Counted from the first letter of the stretch, positions 1 through 7,734 are shown. The stretch is 64,000 nucleotides of DNA from an uncultured Eubacteriales bacterium (GCA_934433485.1 CAKRZR010000003.1:1-64000); one strand, 5' to 3'. The notes: generated by a model not told the origin, from the letters alone. A program made the numbers and translations.

Positions 1-2
1 AG

Positions 3-191
3 GATCAGAGGGTATTGCTGATCAGCAGTAACAACTGGGCGGTATTCAAGAAGTTTCTCTTCTTCCGCCATCTCATATTGCCAACCTATTTGCATGGTCC
101 GCAGTCCTTTTTGAATAACGAAATACTGCTGCTTACGAGACATGGTATCTTTGCGGCATATGAAAACGGTGGTGAACTGGTGAAAGTGTAA
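3..191 (+). CDS. 3' end of an unidentified CDS (5' truncated by window edge)
   Basis: An open frame runs from the left edge to a TAA at 189-191 and would give about 62 residues ending HGIFAAYENGGELVKV. The gene enters from outside the window, so its start and most of its length are unseen. I do not recognise the family. The fragment is mixed hydrophobic and polar without an obvious membrane segment. It lies on the same strand as the following immunity-like gene, in the same AT-richer patch, so it may belong to the same accessory cluster. It could also be a chance open frame, because only 62 codons are visible. Confidence 0.4.
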   Translation, partial: DQRVLLISSNNWAVFKKFLFFRHLILPTYLHGPQSFLNNEILLLTRHGIFAAYENGGELVKV

Positions 192-347
192 GAGACAGAA
201 TGCGAAAACAGCAAAAAGTTCTGACTTAGGAAGACTCTGCTTTAAGGTTGTTATTGTGCTACAAACCATGGATTCAATCTTTTCAGTGCAAAAACTCGAT
301 TTATGTAGACATTCCTTAGCAGTGAATAGGCAAACAGGTGAGCAAAC

Positions 348-1130
348 ATGTATGAAAGTTATGAAACGCCAGAGATTCAGGCTTCCATTTTTTATTACGA
401 ACCGGAGTACACACCGACTACCCCGAAAAGAGTGTTCGAAATACTGAAACAAAGCGGTGTTTTTGCGTCGTTGCACATGGGGCTTGACCCTCTGACAAAC
501 GAGTGTATGCGAGAGAATACGCCAGATACGCAGGAACTGTTTGTAAAAGCATATACGGAGTCGGATGCTCTGACATTGGAATGGGAAAACGAGGAATCGC
601 AAGAAACAAAGGAATATATATATTTCCGGTGGGATCCGGGATTTCAAAAACGCAGCCAAAAGATGGAGTCCAATCATACATCGTGGAGCATCATTACCTT
701 TACAATAACTTATAGCCTGCTGAAAGATTTGGAGTGGCAGAAGCATTTCATGGAATGTGTCAGGGCGTTGTCGCATGAGGTGGGAGCGTTTTTTACCAAA
801 ATAGAGGACATGGCTAATGGAGTGGAATTGTTAGAGCGTATCGGAATACAGCGTTACGAATTCACGTATATTCAACAGATATACTGGGGAAATTACATTG
901 GTCAGCACCTTCTCTCGGAAATTCGGCTCGACAAACTGCGCAAAATGGACCTGCCATATTATCAAGAGACAGACGAAGGTGTGTTCTTTACGCTGACGGA
1001 CAACGTGTTGGATTTTAACAGTAAAAAATGTGAAGCACAACGGAGAAGAATCCGTGGGCTTATAAAAAAGAGAATACCGAGAAGAATTGTGAAGAAAAAG
1101 AGTTGGAATATAATTTGGAAAAAACGTTGA
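348..1130 (+). CDS. Hypothetical protein, possibly an immunity protein of the Imm52/DUF3396 kind
   Basis: A 260-residue soluble protein with no signal peptide or membrane segment. The ATG at 348 lies a few bases after a purine-rich GTGAG stretch. The N-terminal half is acidic and aromatic-rich. The segment around residues 165-200 (IQQIYWGNYIGQHLL and then a short hydrophobic GVFFTLTDNVLDF strand) recalls the shape of type VI or polymorphic-toxin immunity proteins, in which a W-x-NY-x-G segment precedes an extended strand. This is a weak family impression and not an identification. The C-terminal 35 residues are very basic (many K and R). Codon use is clearly AT-richer than in the genes from 1.5 kb onward, which fits recent acquisition. 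No toxin gene is visible beside it, although the truncated gene at the left edge is unidentified. Confidence 0.6.
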   Translation: MYESYETPEIQASIFYYEPEYTPTTPKRVFEILKQSGVFASLHMGLDPLTNECMRENTPDTQELFVKAYTESDALTLEWENEESQETKEYIYFRWDPGFQKRSQKMESNHTSWSIITFTITYSLLKDLEWQKHFMECVRALSHEVGAFFTKIEDMANGVELLERIGIQRYEFTYIQQIYWGNYIGQHLLSEIRLDKLRKMDLPYYQETDEGVFFTLTDNVLDFNSKKCEAQRRRIRGLIKKRIPRRIVKKKSWNIIWKKR

Positions 1131-1403
1131 CGGAATCGCCGAAAGCGTATCCGCAAGATAAGTCAATCACGTTCAGTAGGAAAGAATCGGACAGAAACCT
1201 TAACGGTTCTATGGCTAAAGATGCTTACTTTGATACAAGACGTCTATTTCTACGGAAGCCCCCATATGACGTATTCCAGCAAAAGGCAATACAACATGGT
1301 ATGTAGAGGTATCTTTTTTCTCAATTGGAAAGATATAGCATTACAGCTCGGCAATAGGTCATAAATTGAATAGCTATGGTGTCATAATGGATATGCCGAC
1401 AAA
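1131..1403. other. Intergenic stretch with no supported gene
   Basis: AT-rich sequence between the immunity-like gene and the inverted repeat at 1404-1459. Only short open frames are present, and none has a convincing start or ribosome-binding site. I see no tRNA, riboswitch or transposase remnant in it. Confidence 0.5.
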
Positions 1404-1459
1404 AAACAGATAGAGAGCTTTCAAAGTCAGTATTTTACCTAAAAGCTCTCTATCTGTTT
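1404..1459. repeat. 17-bp perfect inverted repeat at the boundary of the low-GC patch
   Basis: AAACAGATAGAGAGCTT (1404-1420) is repeated in inverted orientation as AAGCTCTCTATCTGTTT (1443-1459), with a 22-base spacer. An A-run precedes the left arm and T's follow the right arm, so it could act as a bidirectional terminator. The loop is long for one. It sits exactly where AT-rich sequence gives way to the GC-rich chromosome and just before the broken regulator, so it could instead be the end of an inserted element. Confidence 0.6.
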
Positions 1460-1469
1460 ATACGTAAGC

Positions 1470-1883
1470 ATGGGTTTACAGTTGTTGCTTTATCTATGGC
1501 TAAGGAACAATTCATACCCCGATATTACCCTGTTACCCACGATCGCGTCACTTTTTGAGACTACCATCGACGCACTGATGAGTCGGGAACGGTCGGATGT
1601 GGTGAGTTATGTACCGGAGAAAACGCGCAGATCCATCGATGATATGGTGCTCCACATCTCCGTTCTCTCCGACGACACAAAGGTAAACGTCAATCTGCCG
1701 CTTGCGATCGTCAAAGCCCTTGTCGCAAAGCCCGGACAGGAATCCATCCTAAAATTCGGCAATACGGATCTATCCGGCGTGGATTTCGAGGCGATCATCC
1801 AAATGGTAGAAGCGGGACTGGTCGGCAGGATCGTAGAGGTCGAGCAGGACGACGGCACGCGTATCGTCGTTGAGGTCATGTGA
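1470..1883 (+). pseudogene. Decapitated Xre-family regulator with a YvlB/SHOCT-like C-terminal domain
   Basis: From about residue 11 the frame reads RNNSYPDITLLPTIASLF, which is the classic tail of an HTH_3/Xre domain (WExGxSYPDITLLPxIAxLF). The preceding helix-turn-helix helices are absent. What lies before is unrelated AT-rich sequence, so the DNA-binding domain has been lost. The rest (about residues 60-137) matches the small domain of YvlB-type proteins: a KVNVNLPLAIVKAL strand-helix and a C-terminal GRIVEVEQDDGTRIVVEV hairpin. In relatives these domains are joined behind an Xre headpiece. The nominal ATG at 1470 has no good ribosome-binding site, so expression is doubtful. The next gene starts one base after its stop, as in an operon. 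A minimal re-started protein without DNA binding is the alternative. Confidence 0.7.
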
Positions 1884-1884
1884 C

Positions 1885-2235
1885 ATGCGGATTCTCATCG
1901 AAATGGCAGAGCTCTCCCGACCGATACGCCTGCGCCTGCCGACAGCGATGCTCTGCAGCTCCCTGTCCGGCGTCATCATCGACAAAGCGATCCGGAAAGC
2001 GCAGAAACAGTCCTCTGCGACCGCGGAAATCGCTGCGGATCGGGAGCCGGACGAGCACTGCGTCGAGATCTCGCTTTCGGACGACGAGATACGCGAGGCG
2101 GCAACAGCGGAACCGGATTCTGCGCTGCCTTGGCGAGAGATCATGCACCATCTGCGCTCCTTTTCGCGCAGCCATCCGGATTTCACACTGTGCGAAATCC
2201 GGACCGGCGATACATACGTAAAAATCACCTTGTAA
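1885..2235 (+). CDS. Small conserved partner of the YvlB-like protein
   Basis: A 116-residue protein beginning MRILIEMAELSRPIRLRLPT. The ATG at 1885 follows the upstream TGA by one base, so the two genes were probably translationally coupled. It opens with a strand of the form seen in small proteins encoded next to YvlB/SHOCT-domain regulators (a short RIRLRLPT strand, then a helical region). The middle is acidic and the C-terminus ends EIRTGDTYVKITL. There is no membrane segment. The function is unknown. Because its promoter should have lain in front of the broken regulator, it may now be silent. A terminator follows directly. Confidence 0.7.
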   Translation: MRILIEMAELSRPIRLRLPTAMLCSSLSGVIIDKAIRKAQKQSSATAEIAADREPDEHCVEISLSDDEIREAATAEPDSALPWREIMHHLRSFSRSHPDFTLCEIRTGDTYVKITL

Positions 2236-2238
2236 AAC

Positions 2239-2285
2239 AAAAACCGTTCTGCAAGCCGGATCAAACGGTACAGAACGGTTTTTTA
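2239..2285. terminator. Bidirectional intrinsic terminator between convergent genes
   Basis: AAACCGTTCTG at 2241-2251 pairs with CAGAACGGTTT, and A and T runs flank the two sides. It can serve both the plus-strand gene ending at 2235 and the minus-strand gene ending at 2283. Confidence 0.85.
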
Positions 2286-2681
2286 TTGCATTTTTTTCGG
2301 CACCATCTGAAACACCGCGGAGCCGATCAGACAGAACGAAATCGCGGCACTCACCATGGATGCGCCGGAGAAAAACGTGATAGCGAGGATCGAGAACGCC
2401 GCGCTCGCCAAGGTACACATCAGGGCAAAGACGCGCAGCCGATTCGCGAAATAGACCACGCACAGGATACCGATGGTGAAAAGGCTGCACAAACCCGTGA
2501 GCATCGGATAGATATTGCCGTAACCGAGAACGAGCATGCTGAAATACGAATACGTCTCGCGCACCCACAGATCGTCCGGACCGCCGGAAAATCGCATCAC
2601 GGCGCCCCACGGTGTGAGCATCAGCACAATAGCGGCTGTCATACACGCGATCGCCAGTGCCAACGCTGTTTTGTTCTTCAC
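2283..2681 (-). CDS. Small four-helix integral membrane protein
   Basis: The longer frame extends upstream, but the GTG at 2681 is the better start: it follows GGAGAGGAGGGG closely, and a consensus promoter (2718-2746) lies inside the longer reading. This gives 132 residues starting VKNKTALALAIACM. Four hydrophobic segments are evident at roughly residues 6-25, 42-62, 66-88 and 97-122, with short loops between them. The C-terminus is basic (VPKKMQ). No catalytic motif or known family is apparent. It is monocistronic, with a promoter upstream and a strong terminator downstream. Confidence 0.75.
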   Translation of the reverse strand: MKNKTALALAIACMTAAIVLMLTPWGAVMRFSGGPDDLWVRETYSYFSMLVLGYGNIYPMLTGLCSLFTIGILCVVYFANRLRVFALMCTLASAAFSILAITFFSGASMVSAAISFCLIGSAVFQMVPKKMQ

Positions 2682-2717
2682 GCACACCCCTCCTCTCCGC
2701 ATCGTTTTTGCGCATTG

Positions 2718-2746
2718 AGTATAACAAATTCGGCGCGGGAAGTCAA
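2718..2746 (-). promoter_or_regulatory. Sigma-A-type promoter for the membrane protein
   Basis: On the minus strand, TTGACT, a 17-base spacer and TATACT. It lies 37 bases before the GTG start at 2681. Confidence 0.8.
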
Positions 2747-2820
2747 GGGGTTTCACAATTCGTTTACACGTGGGTGGATGGAAGTTTTCAAACAGCCGTT
2801 TTCTTCCGGTACGCGATCGT

Positions 2821-3189
2821 TCAATCGCGTGCGTCTGGCAGTCCGTTTCGCACAAAGCCAAGATACCGCGTACCCTGGAACGACAGCTTGCCGATATCTC
2901 CCTCCGCGAGCAGTCCGTATTCCTCGCCGGTCATGGAAAGCTCCATGCGATCGCCGCTTTCCACCTCAAATGTGGCGTAATAGACGGCAGGATGGCGGTG
3001 ATCACCGTTGCAATAACCGTTTTGCATCCGTTTTGTGACCACGCGCGCCTCGACGGTCAGTCTGGGCGAATGGTTGTTCTTCACGCTTTCCCGGATGCTT
3101 TTGCCGAGAACAAAGAAAAACATCACGAAAAACGCGCTGAATAAAAGGAAGAAAAATACGGGGAAGATCGATTCAAAAAAGAATGGCAT
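2821..3189 (-). CDS. DUF2500 family membrane-anchored protein
   Basis: A 122-residue protein. The start at 3189 (MPFFFESIFP) is preferred because a promoter at 3220-3248 overlaps the upstream extension. One very hydrophobic helix (about residues 8-32) is followed by a cytosolic or extracytosolic domain. That domain has the hallmark DUF2500 pattern: NNHSPRLTVEARVVTKR, then YYATFEVESGDRMELSM and EYGLLAEGDIGKLSFQGTR. The domain is a small beta-barrel whose function is not known. Length and motif order fit the family. It has its own promoter, so it is probably monocistronic. Confidence 0.88.
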   Translation of the reverse strand: MPFFFESIFPVFFFLLFSAFFVMFFFVLGKSIRESVKNNHSPRLTVEARVVTKRMQNGYCNGDHRHPAVYYATFEVESGDRMELSMTGEEYGLLAEGDIGKLSFQGTRYLGFVRNGLPDARD

Positions 3190-3219
3190 TATCGTTGCTC
3201 CGATGGATTCGTTTTCTAC

Positions 3220-3248
3220 AGTATACCACAGATCCCGCAAAAAGTCAA
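3220..3248 (-). promoter_or_regulatory. Sigma-A-type promoter for the DUF2500 gene
   Basis: Minus strand TTGACT, a 17-base spacer, TATACT. It fixes the start of the DUF2500 gene at 3189. Confidence 0.8.
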
Positions 3249-3268
3249 CTGACCACATGAGAAATTCA

Positions 3269-3306
3269 TAAAAAGACCTCTGCCGCGGATTGGCAAAGGT
3301 CTTTTT
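3269..3306 (-). terminator. Intrinsic terminator of the zinc-ribbon gene
   Basis: The inverted repeat AAAAAGACCT/AGGTCTTTTT has an inner TGCC/GGCA pairing and T-runs. It lies 14 bases beyond the stop of the gene at 3320. Confidence 0.8.
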
Positions 3307-3319
3307 CGGTTTACACAGC

Positions 3320-4207
3320 TCAGCTCAGCAGATCGGACACGAAACTCTGGAGTGCCGCGGCAATCTGGTCGCCGAAGATGGCGAAAAACGCGTAGGCAAG
3401 TCCCGCACAGATCAGGGCGATCACCAGAACGACGAGCTTGGAGCGGGCGAAATGCTTGATATTGTAATTCTTTGGCGCGAAGGACAGGATGATGCAGAAG
3501 AGCCATCCCAGTCCGGGCAGCTTGAACAGCACGTCGAGCCAGAAGAACGCGCCCGTGCTGACCACGCCATACGCACCGCCGCGCGGCATATCGTCCTCCG
3601 CCGCCGCCACAGGAGCAGGGGTATACGGCACGCCCATTGGAGCGGGATTTGCGTGTACCGGATTGGGGTTGACCGTGTTTGGGTTTGCGTTTGCCGGATT
3701 GGGATTGACCGGATTCGCATTTGCCTGGTGGATCGGATTCGCATTTGCCGGATTGGGATTGACCGGATTCGCGTTTGCCTGGTGGACCGGATTTGCGTTT
3801 GCCGGATTGGGATTGACCGGATTCGCGTTTGCCTGGTGGACCGGATTTGCGTTTGCCGGATTGGTGTTGACCGGATTCGCATTTGCCTGGTGGATCGGGT
3901 TTGCGTTTGCCGGATTGGGATTGACCGGGTTCGCGTTTGCCAGATTGGGGTTGACCGGGTCTGCCGCAGGGGATTGCGCGCGACGGGTACCGCATTCCGT
4001 GCAGAACTGGACGCCGGGACGGTAGGGAGTGCCGCATTTCGGGCATACCTCCGCCGCCTGTCTGTTCTCTGTCGGGATGGCTCTCTGTGCCTCCGCCTTC
4101 TTCTCCGGGGAAGGACTTGCGCTGTTTTGGACCCTTGTACCGCATTCCGGACAAACCGTCGTCTCCTCTGTGAGTGCGTGCCCGCATTCGGTGCAGAATT
4201 TTGCCAT
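3320..4207 (-). CDS. Double zinc-ribbon membrane protein with Asn/Pro/Ala repeats
   Basis: The ATG at 4207 gives MAKFCTECGHAL after an AAAGGAG site; the frame is open further upstream but without homology. The 295-residue protein has two CxxC-CxxC zinc ribbons: CTECGH/CPECGT at about residues 5-25 and CPKCGT/CTECGT at about 57-80. A low-complexity linker of about 110 residues follows, built from NANP-containing repeats. The C-terminal region (about 205-295) has a hydrophobic stretch near residue 220-240 and a strong transmembrane helix (LVVLVIALICAGLAYAFF). The layout (ribbons facing the cytosol, flexible linker, membrane anchor) is common in Bacillota, but the role is unknown. The linker looks recently amplified. 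Confidence 0.8.
   Translation of the reverse strand: MAKFCTECGHALTEETTVCPECGTRVQNSASPSPEKKAEAQRAIPTENRQAAEVCPKCGTPYRPGVQFCTECGTRRAQSPAADPVNPNLANANPVNPNPANANPIHQANANPVNTNPANANPVHQANANPVNPNPANANPVHQANANPVNPNPANANPIHQANANPVNPNPANANPNTVNPNPVHANPAPMGVPYTPAPVAAAEDDMPRGGAYGVVSTGAFFWLDVLFKLPGLGWLFCIILSFAPKNYNIKHFARSKLVVLVIALICAGLAYAFFAIFGDQIAAALQSFVSDLLS
3645..3958 (-). repeat. In-gene tandem repeats encoding NANP motifs
   Basis: About four to five near-identical 54-base units encode 18 residues each, of the form NPVNPNPANANPVHQANA. NANP occurs ten times. Units differ by single substitutions (V/I, N/T), so copy number probably changes by slippage or unequal crossing-over. Confidence 0.9.
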
Positions 4208-4281
4208 GTGTGTCGCTCTCCTTTCGCTTAAAAAAGTGTCGTATAAAAGATAAACGCTGTATAAATTGCGCAATGCGCAGT

Positions 4282-4824
4282 TTATTCCTTGGTGAAATCG
4301 TGAAAATCCGCCTTTTCCAGTGCGTAATCGACGGCATCCCGCCAGTTTCCGTGGCTGTCCCGCCAGCATTTCTCCCGCACGCCGATCCGCCGGAAGCCGA
4401 GCAGCTCGTAGACGTGGTGTGCCCGATGATTCTCCGGCTGGGTGTCGAGAACGATCCGCTCGTAACCGAACGCGAACAGCGCGCCTATGAGCATACTGAG
4501 ATACAGCCGTCCCAGTCCATGCTCCCGGCGGGTCGCGACGCAGATCTTGATACCGATCTCCGCCGTCCTTTTCCCATCCCGGATGGCGTGGTTTTCATAA
4601 CACATCTCCCCAATCGGCGTACCGTCTTCACAAAGCATCAGCCGCCGCCGGGTATCGTCCGTATCGCTCTTCAGTCCCTTTGCCACCTTCTCCGCCGTGG
4701 TACCCAGTCCGTCCGGGAATCCCGCGTGCGCCATGATCGCTCCGTCGTTCCACCAATCGGCAAGAATGGCGGCGTCGTCCACGGTCGCGTTTCGGATGGT
4801 CAGATTCTTATATGTGTGTTCCAT
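4282..4824 (-). CDS. GNAT family N-acetyltransferase
   Basis: The ATG at 4824 overlaps the stop of the upstream lyase gene by one base, giving a 180-residue protein starting MEHTYKNLTIRNAT. It shows a GNAT fold: an N-terminal RNATVDDA strand-helix, TAEIGIKICVATRREHGLGR (beta4 plus the acetyl-CoA pyrophosphate loop, a degenerate Q/RxxGxG/A form) at about residues 96-115, and a C-terminal NHRAHHVYELLGFRRIG helix-strand typical of Acetyltransf_3/RimJ-like members. The substrate cannot be read from the sequence. Its place at the end of an operon with a polysaccharide lyase and a hexapeptide-repeat acyltransferase suggests acylation of a sugar or small amine from the same pathway; this is inference. 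Confidence 0.85.
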   Translation of the reverse strand: MEHTYKNLTIRNATVDDAAILADWWNDGAIMAHAGFPDGLGTTAEKVAKGLKSDTDDTRRRLMLCEDGTPIGEMCYENHAIRDGKRTAEIGIKICVATRREHGLGRLYLSMLIGALFAFGYERIVLDTQPENHRAHHVYELLGFRRIGVREKCWRDSHGNWRDAVDYALEKADFHDFTKE

Positions 4825-6953
4825 CACGCTTCGCCGATCTCGTACCGCACCACAATGGTATGCGCGCGTTTTTCCGCCGTCTGCCACGTCAGATGATACT
4901 GCGTCGGCATCGTGACCCGGTATTCCGCCGGCACACCCTCATTCAGATCGACGGCAAACCGATCGGTGCAGGTCAGACCGGCAAGCGCTCCCATAAGCGG
5001 ACGGATCGACAACGTGACACGGTGTCCGTCCACATCACGGGTGATCGCCGCGTTCTCGCCGTCCAGTTTGGGCTGTGCGAGGGAGTGTAGATTGTACGTC
5101 ACCGCCGTCGGGTGATCCGCCTCTATCTCGTCTGTGACCGTTACCGTGCGTCCTGAGAGGCGGAAGGTGCGGATATACCGTGTGAGCGTCGGATACGCTG
5201 CCGTCAGATCCGTTTTTACATAGGATACGCCGCTTTTCTCTCCCCAATCGACGATCCGGCCGATGGCGTGTACATCCCGAAACGGCTGCCCTTCCCCATC
5301 GATGAGGACCGCGTTTGCCGCAATGGTCTGGTTCGTGTACCGCATATGGTGCGCCGTACCGTATTCCCTGCCGAAATAACCGGAGGGGGTGAGGAACGAT
5401 TTGCCGTGATAAAACAGCGCGAACGATCCCTGATCCGCCGGACGATGGCTGCCGGAGCCAAACGGAGTCGCGTGCACAAGCAGCGCCAGATCCCGCTCAA
5501 CATGCCGTACATCCGTGTGCAGCGATGCGTAGCCGGATTCCGGAAAAACAGCACGATCCGAAACCGGCTCCACCGGCGCATCTGCAAGCGGCGAAATCGG
5601 CAGGAAAATGTCGAGCAGATGCAAAAGGAACACATCCGGATCGGGATACAGCGCGGCGCGTTCGCGAATGGTCGGATTGTCGGTCAGCGCACCGTAGACC
5701 CGCATGGGATTCTGCGCGAAAAAGCCGGGCCACTCCTTATCCTCCGGGCGGCACCAGTATCCGTCACAGAAGGGGTGATTCTCGTATGCCGGATGACAGA
5801 AGTGCATCAAAAACTGTGCGTATCGGCGATAGAACGGGCGGGAAAGATAGTTTTTCCCGGTGTATCTGGCGACCGCGCCGAAAAACGGCAGGTACCACTT
5901 GGTGTAGCTGGTGGAATAGAAGGTTCCTTCCGCCCAACCGCCGTCCTCCGTACCGAAATACGGGAAGATGCCGCCGTAGATCTCGGTAACGTAGGATAGC
6001 CACCGCTTGAGCTCCGTCTCCGACACAACGCCGCTGTCCTTCAGCACCATCGCCGCTTCGCCGAGATAGGCGGGCAGTCGTCCCGCGTGGGAATTGCCCG
6101 GATTTGCCACGAAATCGATTCGACGCAATCTTTCCTCACACTGTCTCGCGTAACAAGCGACGGTCTGCGCGGCGTATTTCTGCTCCTTCGGCGTTAAAAG
6201 CTCGTAGAGCAGATCGTATACCGCCGGGAAGCAGCGCGCGTGTGACAGTCCGATCTCGTCGCCCCATTCGCCGCACAGAGAGCATGGTCCAAGCGGATTC
6301 CAGTCGCACAAAGTCAAAAACAGCTCTTTCGCGAACGCGCCGGCGTCCTTATCCTCCAACAGATGAAACGCAAGGGCGCAGGCGACGAGATTTCGGTCAC
6401 AGAAGTCGCGGTGTCTGCCGAAATATTCCCGGTATGCCAGCGCGTCCGGATCTCTGTGGAATCGCGGCGGCGTCGGGATTCCATCCGCGTAAGCCAACGC
6501 GACATTGCGGCGCAGGACGGACAGCTCCCGTTCCCGTGTCTCCCGCAGTGCAGGCAGATCTTCCTTTTTGAAAAGATGGCGCGGATGCACCGGTGGGATC
6601 GCGTCCCAGATCTCCTCCGCACACGGGCGCACAAAGGGAACGGCGTCGTCCGCGATCCGGAAGGACCAGACGCCGCGATGCTCCTCTTTGTCCGTATCGG
6701 CATGGGCGACGACGTCCCATGTGTAATAGCCGGGCGCGAGAATTTTGTCCGGCACCACAGCGGTTTTTTCCGTTCTGCCCTCCCAGACAAGCGTGCCGTC
6801 GTCGTCGTATACGCGTACTGTGTAGTCGGTCACTGTCGGATCCGCGAGAAACGTGAACACCGGCGGCGTTTCCGAAGTGATTCCGCCGTTTGCCGGATGT
6901 GGGAAAAGTCCGCCAAGCGTAGTCATGGTTTCGCGAAAAACTGCCACGATCAC
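4824..6953 (-). CDS. Heparinase II/III-family polysaccharide lyase-like protein (DUF4962 type)
   Basis: A 709-residue protein with no signal peptide, so it is probably cytoplasmic. The GTG at 6953 is chosen because AAAGGA lies six bases upstream and the start overlaps the previous stop (GTGA). Domains in order: a fibronectin-III-like N-terminus (about 10-110, the DUF4962 region with PANGGITSETPPVF and APGYYTWDVVA), an alpha/alpha toroid (about 120-450) with NPGNSHAGRLPAYLG near residue 280 and DGGWAEGTFYSTSY near 330, and a C-terminal beta-sandwich (about 470-700, Heparinase_II_C) beginning SGYASLHTD. The N-x-H and Tyr positions fit the beta-elimination chemistry of alginate, heparin or oligo-uronate lyases. 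The exact substrate is unknown. The intracellular location suggests it acts on imported oligouronides. Confidence 0.85.
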   Translation of the reverse strand: MIVAVFRETMTTLGGLFPHPANGGITSETPPVFTFLADPTVTDYTVRVYDDDGTLVWEGRTEKTAVVPDKILAPGYYTWDVVAHADTDKEEHRGVWSFRIADDAVPFVRPCAEEIWDAIPPVHPRHLFKKEDLPALRETRERELSVLRRNVALAYADGIPTPPRFHRDPDALAYREYFGRHRDFCDRNLVACALAFHLLEDKDAGAFAKELFLTLCDWNPLGPCSLCGEWGDEIGLSHARCFPAVYDLLYELLTPKEQKYAAQTVACYARQCEERLRRIDFVANPGNSHAGRLPAYLGEAAMVLKDSGVVSETELKRWLSYVTEIYGGIFPYFGTEDGGWAEGTFYSTSYTKWYLPFFGAVARYTGKNYLSRPFYRRYAQFLMHFCHPAYENHPFCDGYWCRPEDKEWPGFFAQNPMRVYGALTDNPTIRERAALYPDPDVFLLHLLDIFLPISPLADAPVEPVSDRAVFPESGYASLHTDVRHVERDLALLVHATPFGSGSHRPADQGSFALFYHGKSFLTPSGYFGREYGTAHHMRYTNQTIAANAVLIDGEGQPFRDVHAIGRIVDWGEKSGVSYVKTDLTAAYPTLTRYIRTFRLSGRTVTVTDEIEADHPTAVTYNLHSLAQPKLDGENAAITRDVDGHRVTLSIRPLMGALAGLTCTDRFAVDLNEGVPAEYRVTMPTQYHLTWQTAEKRAHTIVVRYEIGEA

Positions 6954-7516
6954 TCACCATCCTTTGCCGCCACGCGGTTTTCCCTTGCGAACCAATGGTA
7001 TTCCCCGGTTTCCGGATCGATCCTGCCTACCTGCTTTGCCGGAACACCCGCCATGATCGCATAATCCGGCGTCGATTTTGTCACCACAGCGCCGGCGCAG
7101 CACAGATTTGCCCGTCCGAGCTTGACGCCGGCAGAGATCATGACGTTGCTTGCCAGCCAGGAACCCGCGCCGATCACGATGGAATCGTCGCCATCTGCCT
7201 CGGTGCGTGCGGAAAACCAGCCTGTCGCCGGATCGAATTTGTGGTTTCCGGCGGCGAGCGAGCAGTGCGGTCCGATCAGGCAGTTGTCGCCGACGGTCAC
7301 ATTGCCGTTCAGGTAGGAATACAGACCGATAAAGCAGTTTTTGCCGATCTGATCGAGCGGTACGCGGATGATCGCGCCCGGAGCCACCATGATCCCGCGT
7401 CCGCCAAGACCGAGCAGCTCCGCACGGTGCAGATTGTCCGGACCGTTGTCGCCGCGATTGCAATATTCGGTCAAAGTCCGGAACATTTCATCGTCGATTT
7501 TGTATTTTTCCGTCAT
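6950..7516 (-). CDS. Left-handed beta-helix acyltransferase (WbbJ/maltose O-acetyltransferase type)
   Basis: A 188-residue protein with the ATG at 7516 preceded by GGAG at good spacing. Hexapeptide repeats with [LIV]-G-x(4) periodicity run from about residue 60 to 165 (NCFIGLYSYLNGNVTVGDNC, then GPHCSLAAGNHKF). The catalytic-type His is in AGNHKFDP, and a trimer-type ASNVMISAGVKLGRANL coil follows. The C-terminal AGVPAKQVGRIDP is characteristic of acetyltransferases such as LacA and WbbJ. It probably O-acetylates a saccharide using acetyl-CoA. It is first in an operon with the lyase (4-base overlap) and a GNAT, so the product may be modification or clearing of acetylated uronic-acid oligosaccharides. 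Confidence 0.88.
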   Translation of the reverse strand: MTEKYKIDDEMFRTLTEYCNRGDNGPDNLHRAELLGLGGRGIMVAPGAIIRVPLDQIGKNCFIGLYSYLNGNVTVGDNCLIGPHCSLAAGNHKFDPATGWFSARTEADGDDSIVIGAGSWLASNVMISAGVKLGRANLCCAGAVVTKSTPDYAIMAGVPAKQVGRIDPETGEYHWFARENRVAAKDGE

Positions 7517-7638
7517 TTCGTTTCTCCATGATATGTATTTTCATTTTTCAAAGAAGCATCCTGTCGCAGTTGTCGAAAAACACACGCTTGTTTCCCTCGG
7601 AATTGCAGCGAATTTATGGAAAAATTTCCCACAAGGTA

Positions 7639-7667
7639 TTGCTTTTGCCAGCGATATATAGTATAAT
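7639..7667 (+). promoter_or_regulatory. Sigma-A-type promoter for the DUF6514 gene
   Basis: TTGCTT, a 17-base spacer and a perfect TATAAT, about 67 bases before the ATG at 7735. Confidence 0.75.
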
Positions 7668-7734
7668 ATGGAATAGCAGCCATTTTATGGTAATTAGGGC
7701 TGAAATTTGAAATTGAAGAAATGGGGTAATTGTT

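Noticed and set aside
1103..1306. A 67-codon frame in the gap after the immunity-like gene
   Set aside because: TTG start, no ribosome-binding site, overlap with the upstream gene and no family features.
3645..3958. Regular short repeats that could suggest a CRISPR array
   Set aside because: Units are contiguous, in frame and without unique spacers; they encode protein repeats.
3290..4231. Plus-strand frames with regular repeats across the zinc-ribbon gene
   Set aside because: Their repeats are only the complement of the NANP-coding repeats; the minus-strand reading has zinc ribbons, a membrane helix and a terminator.
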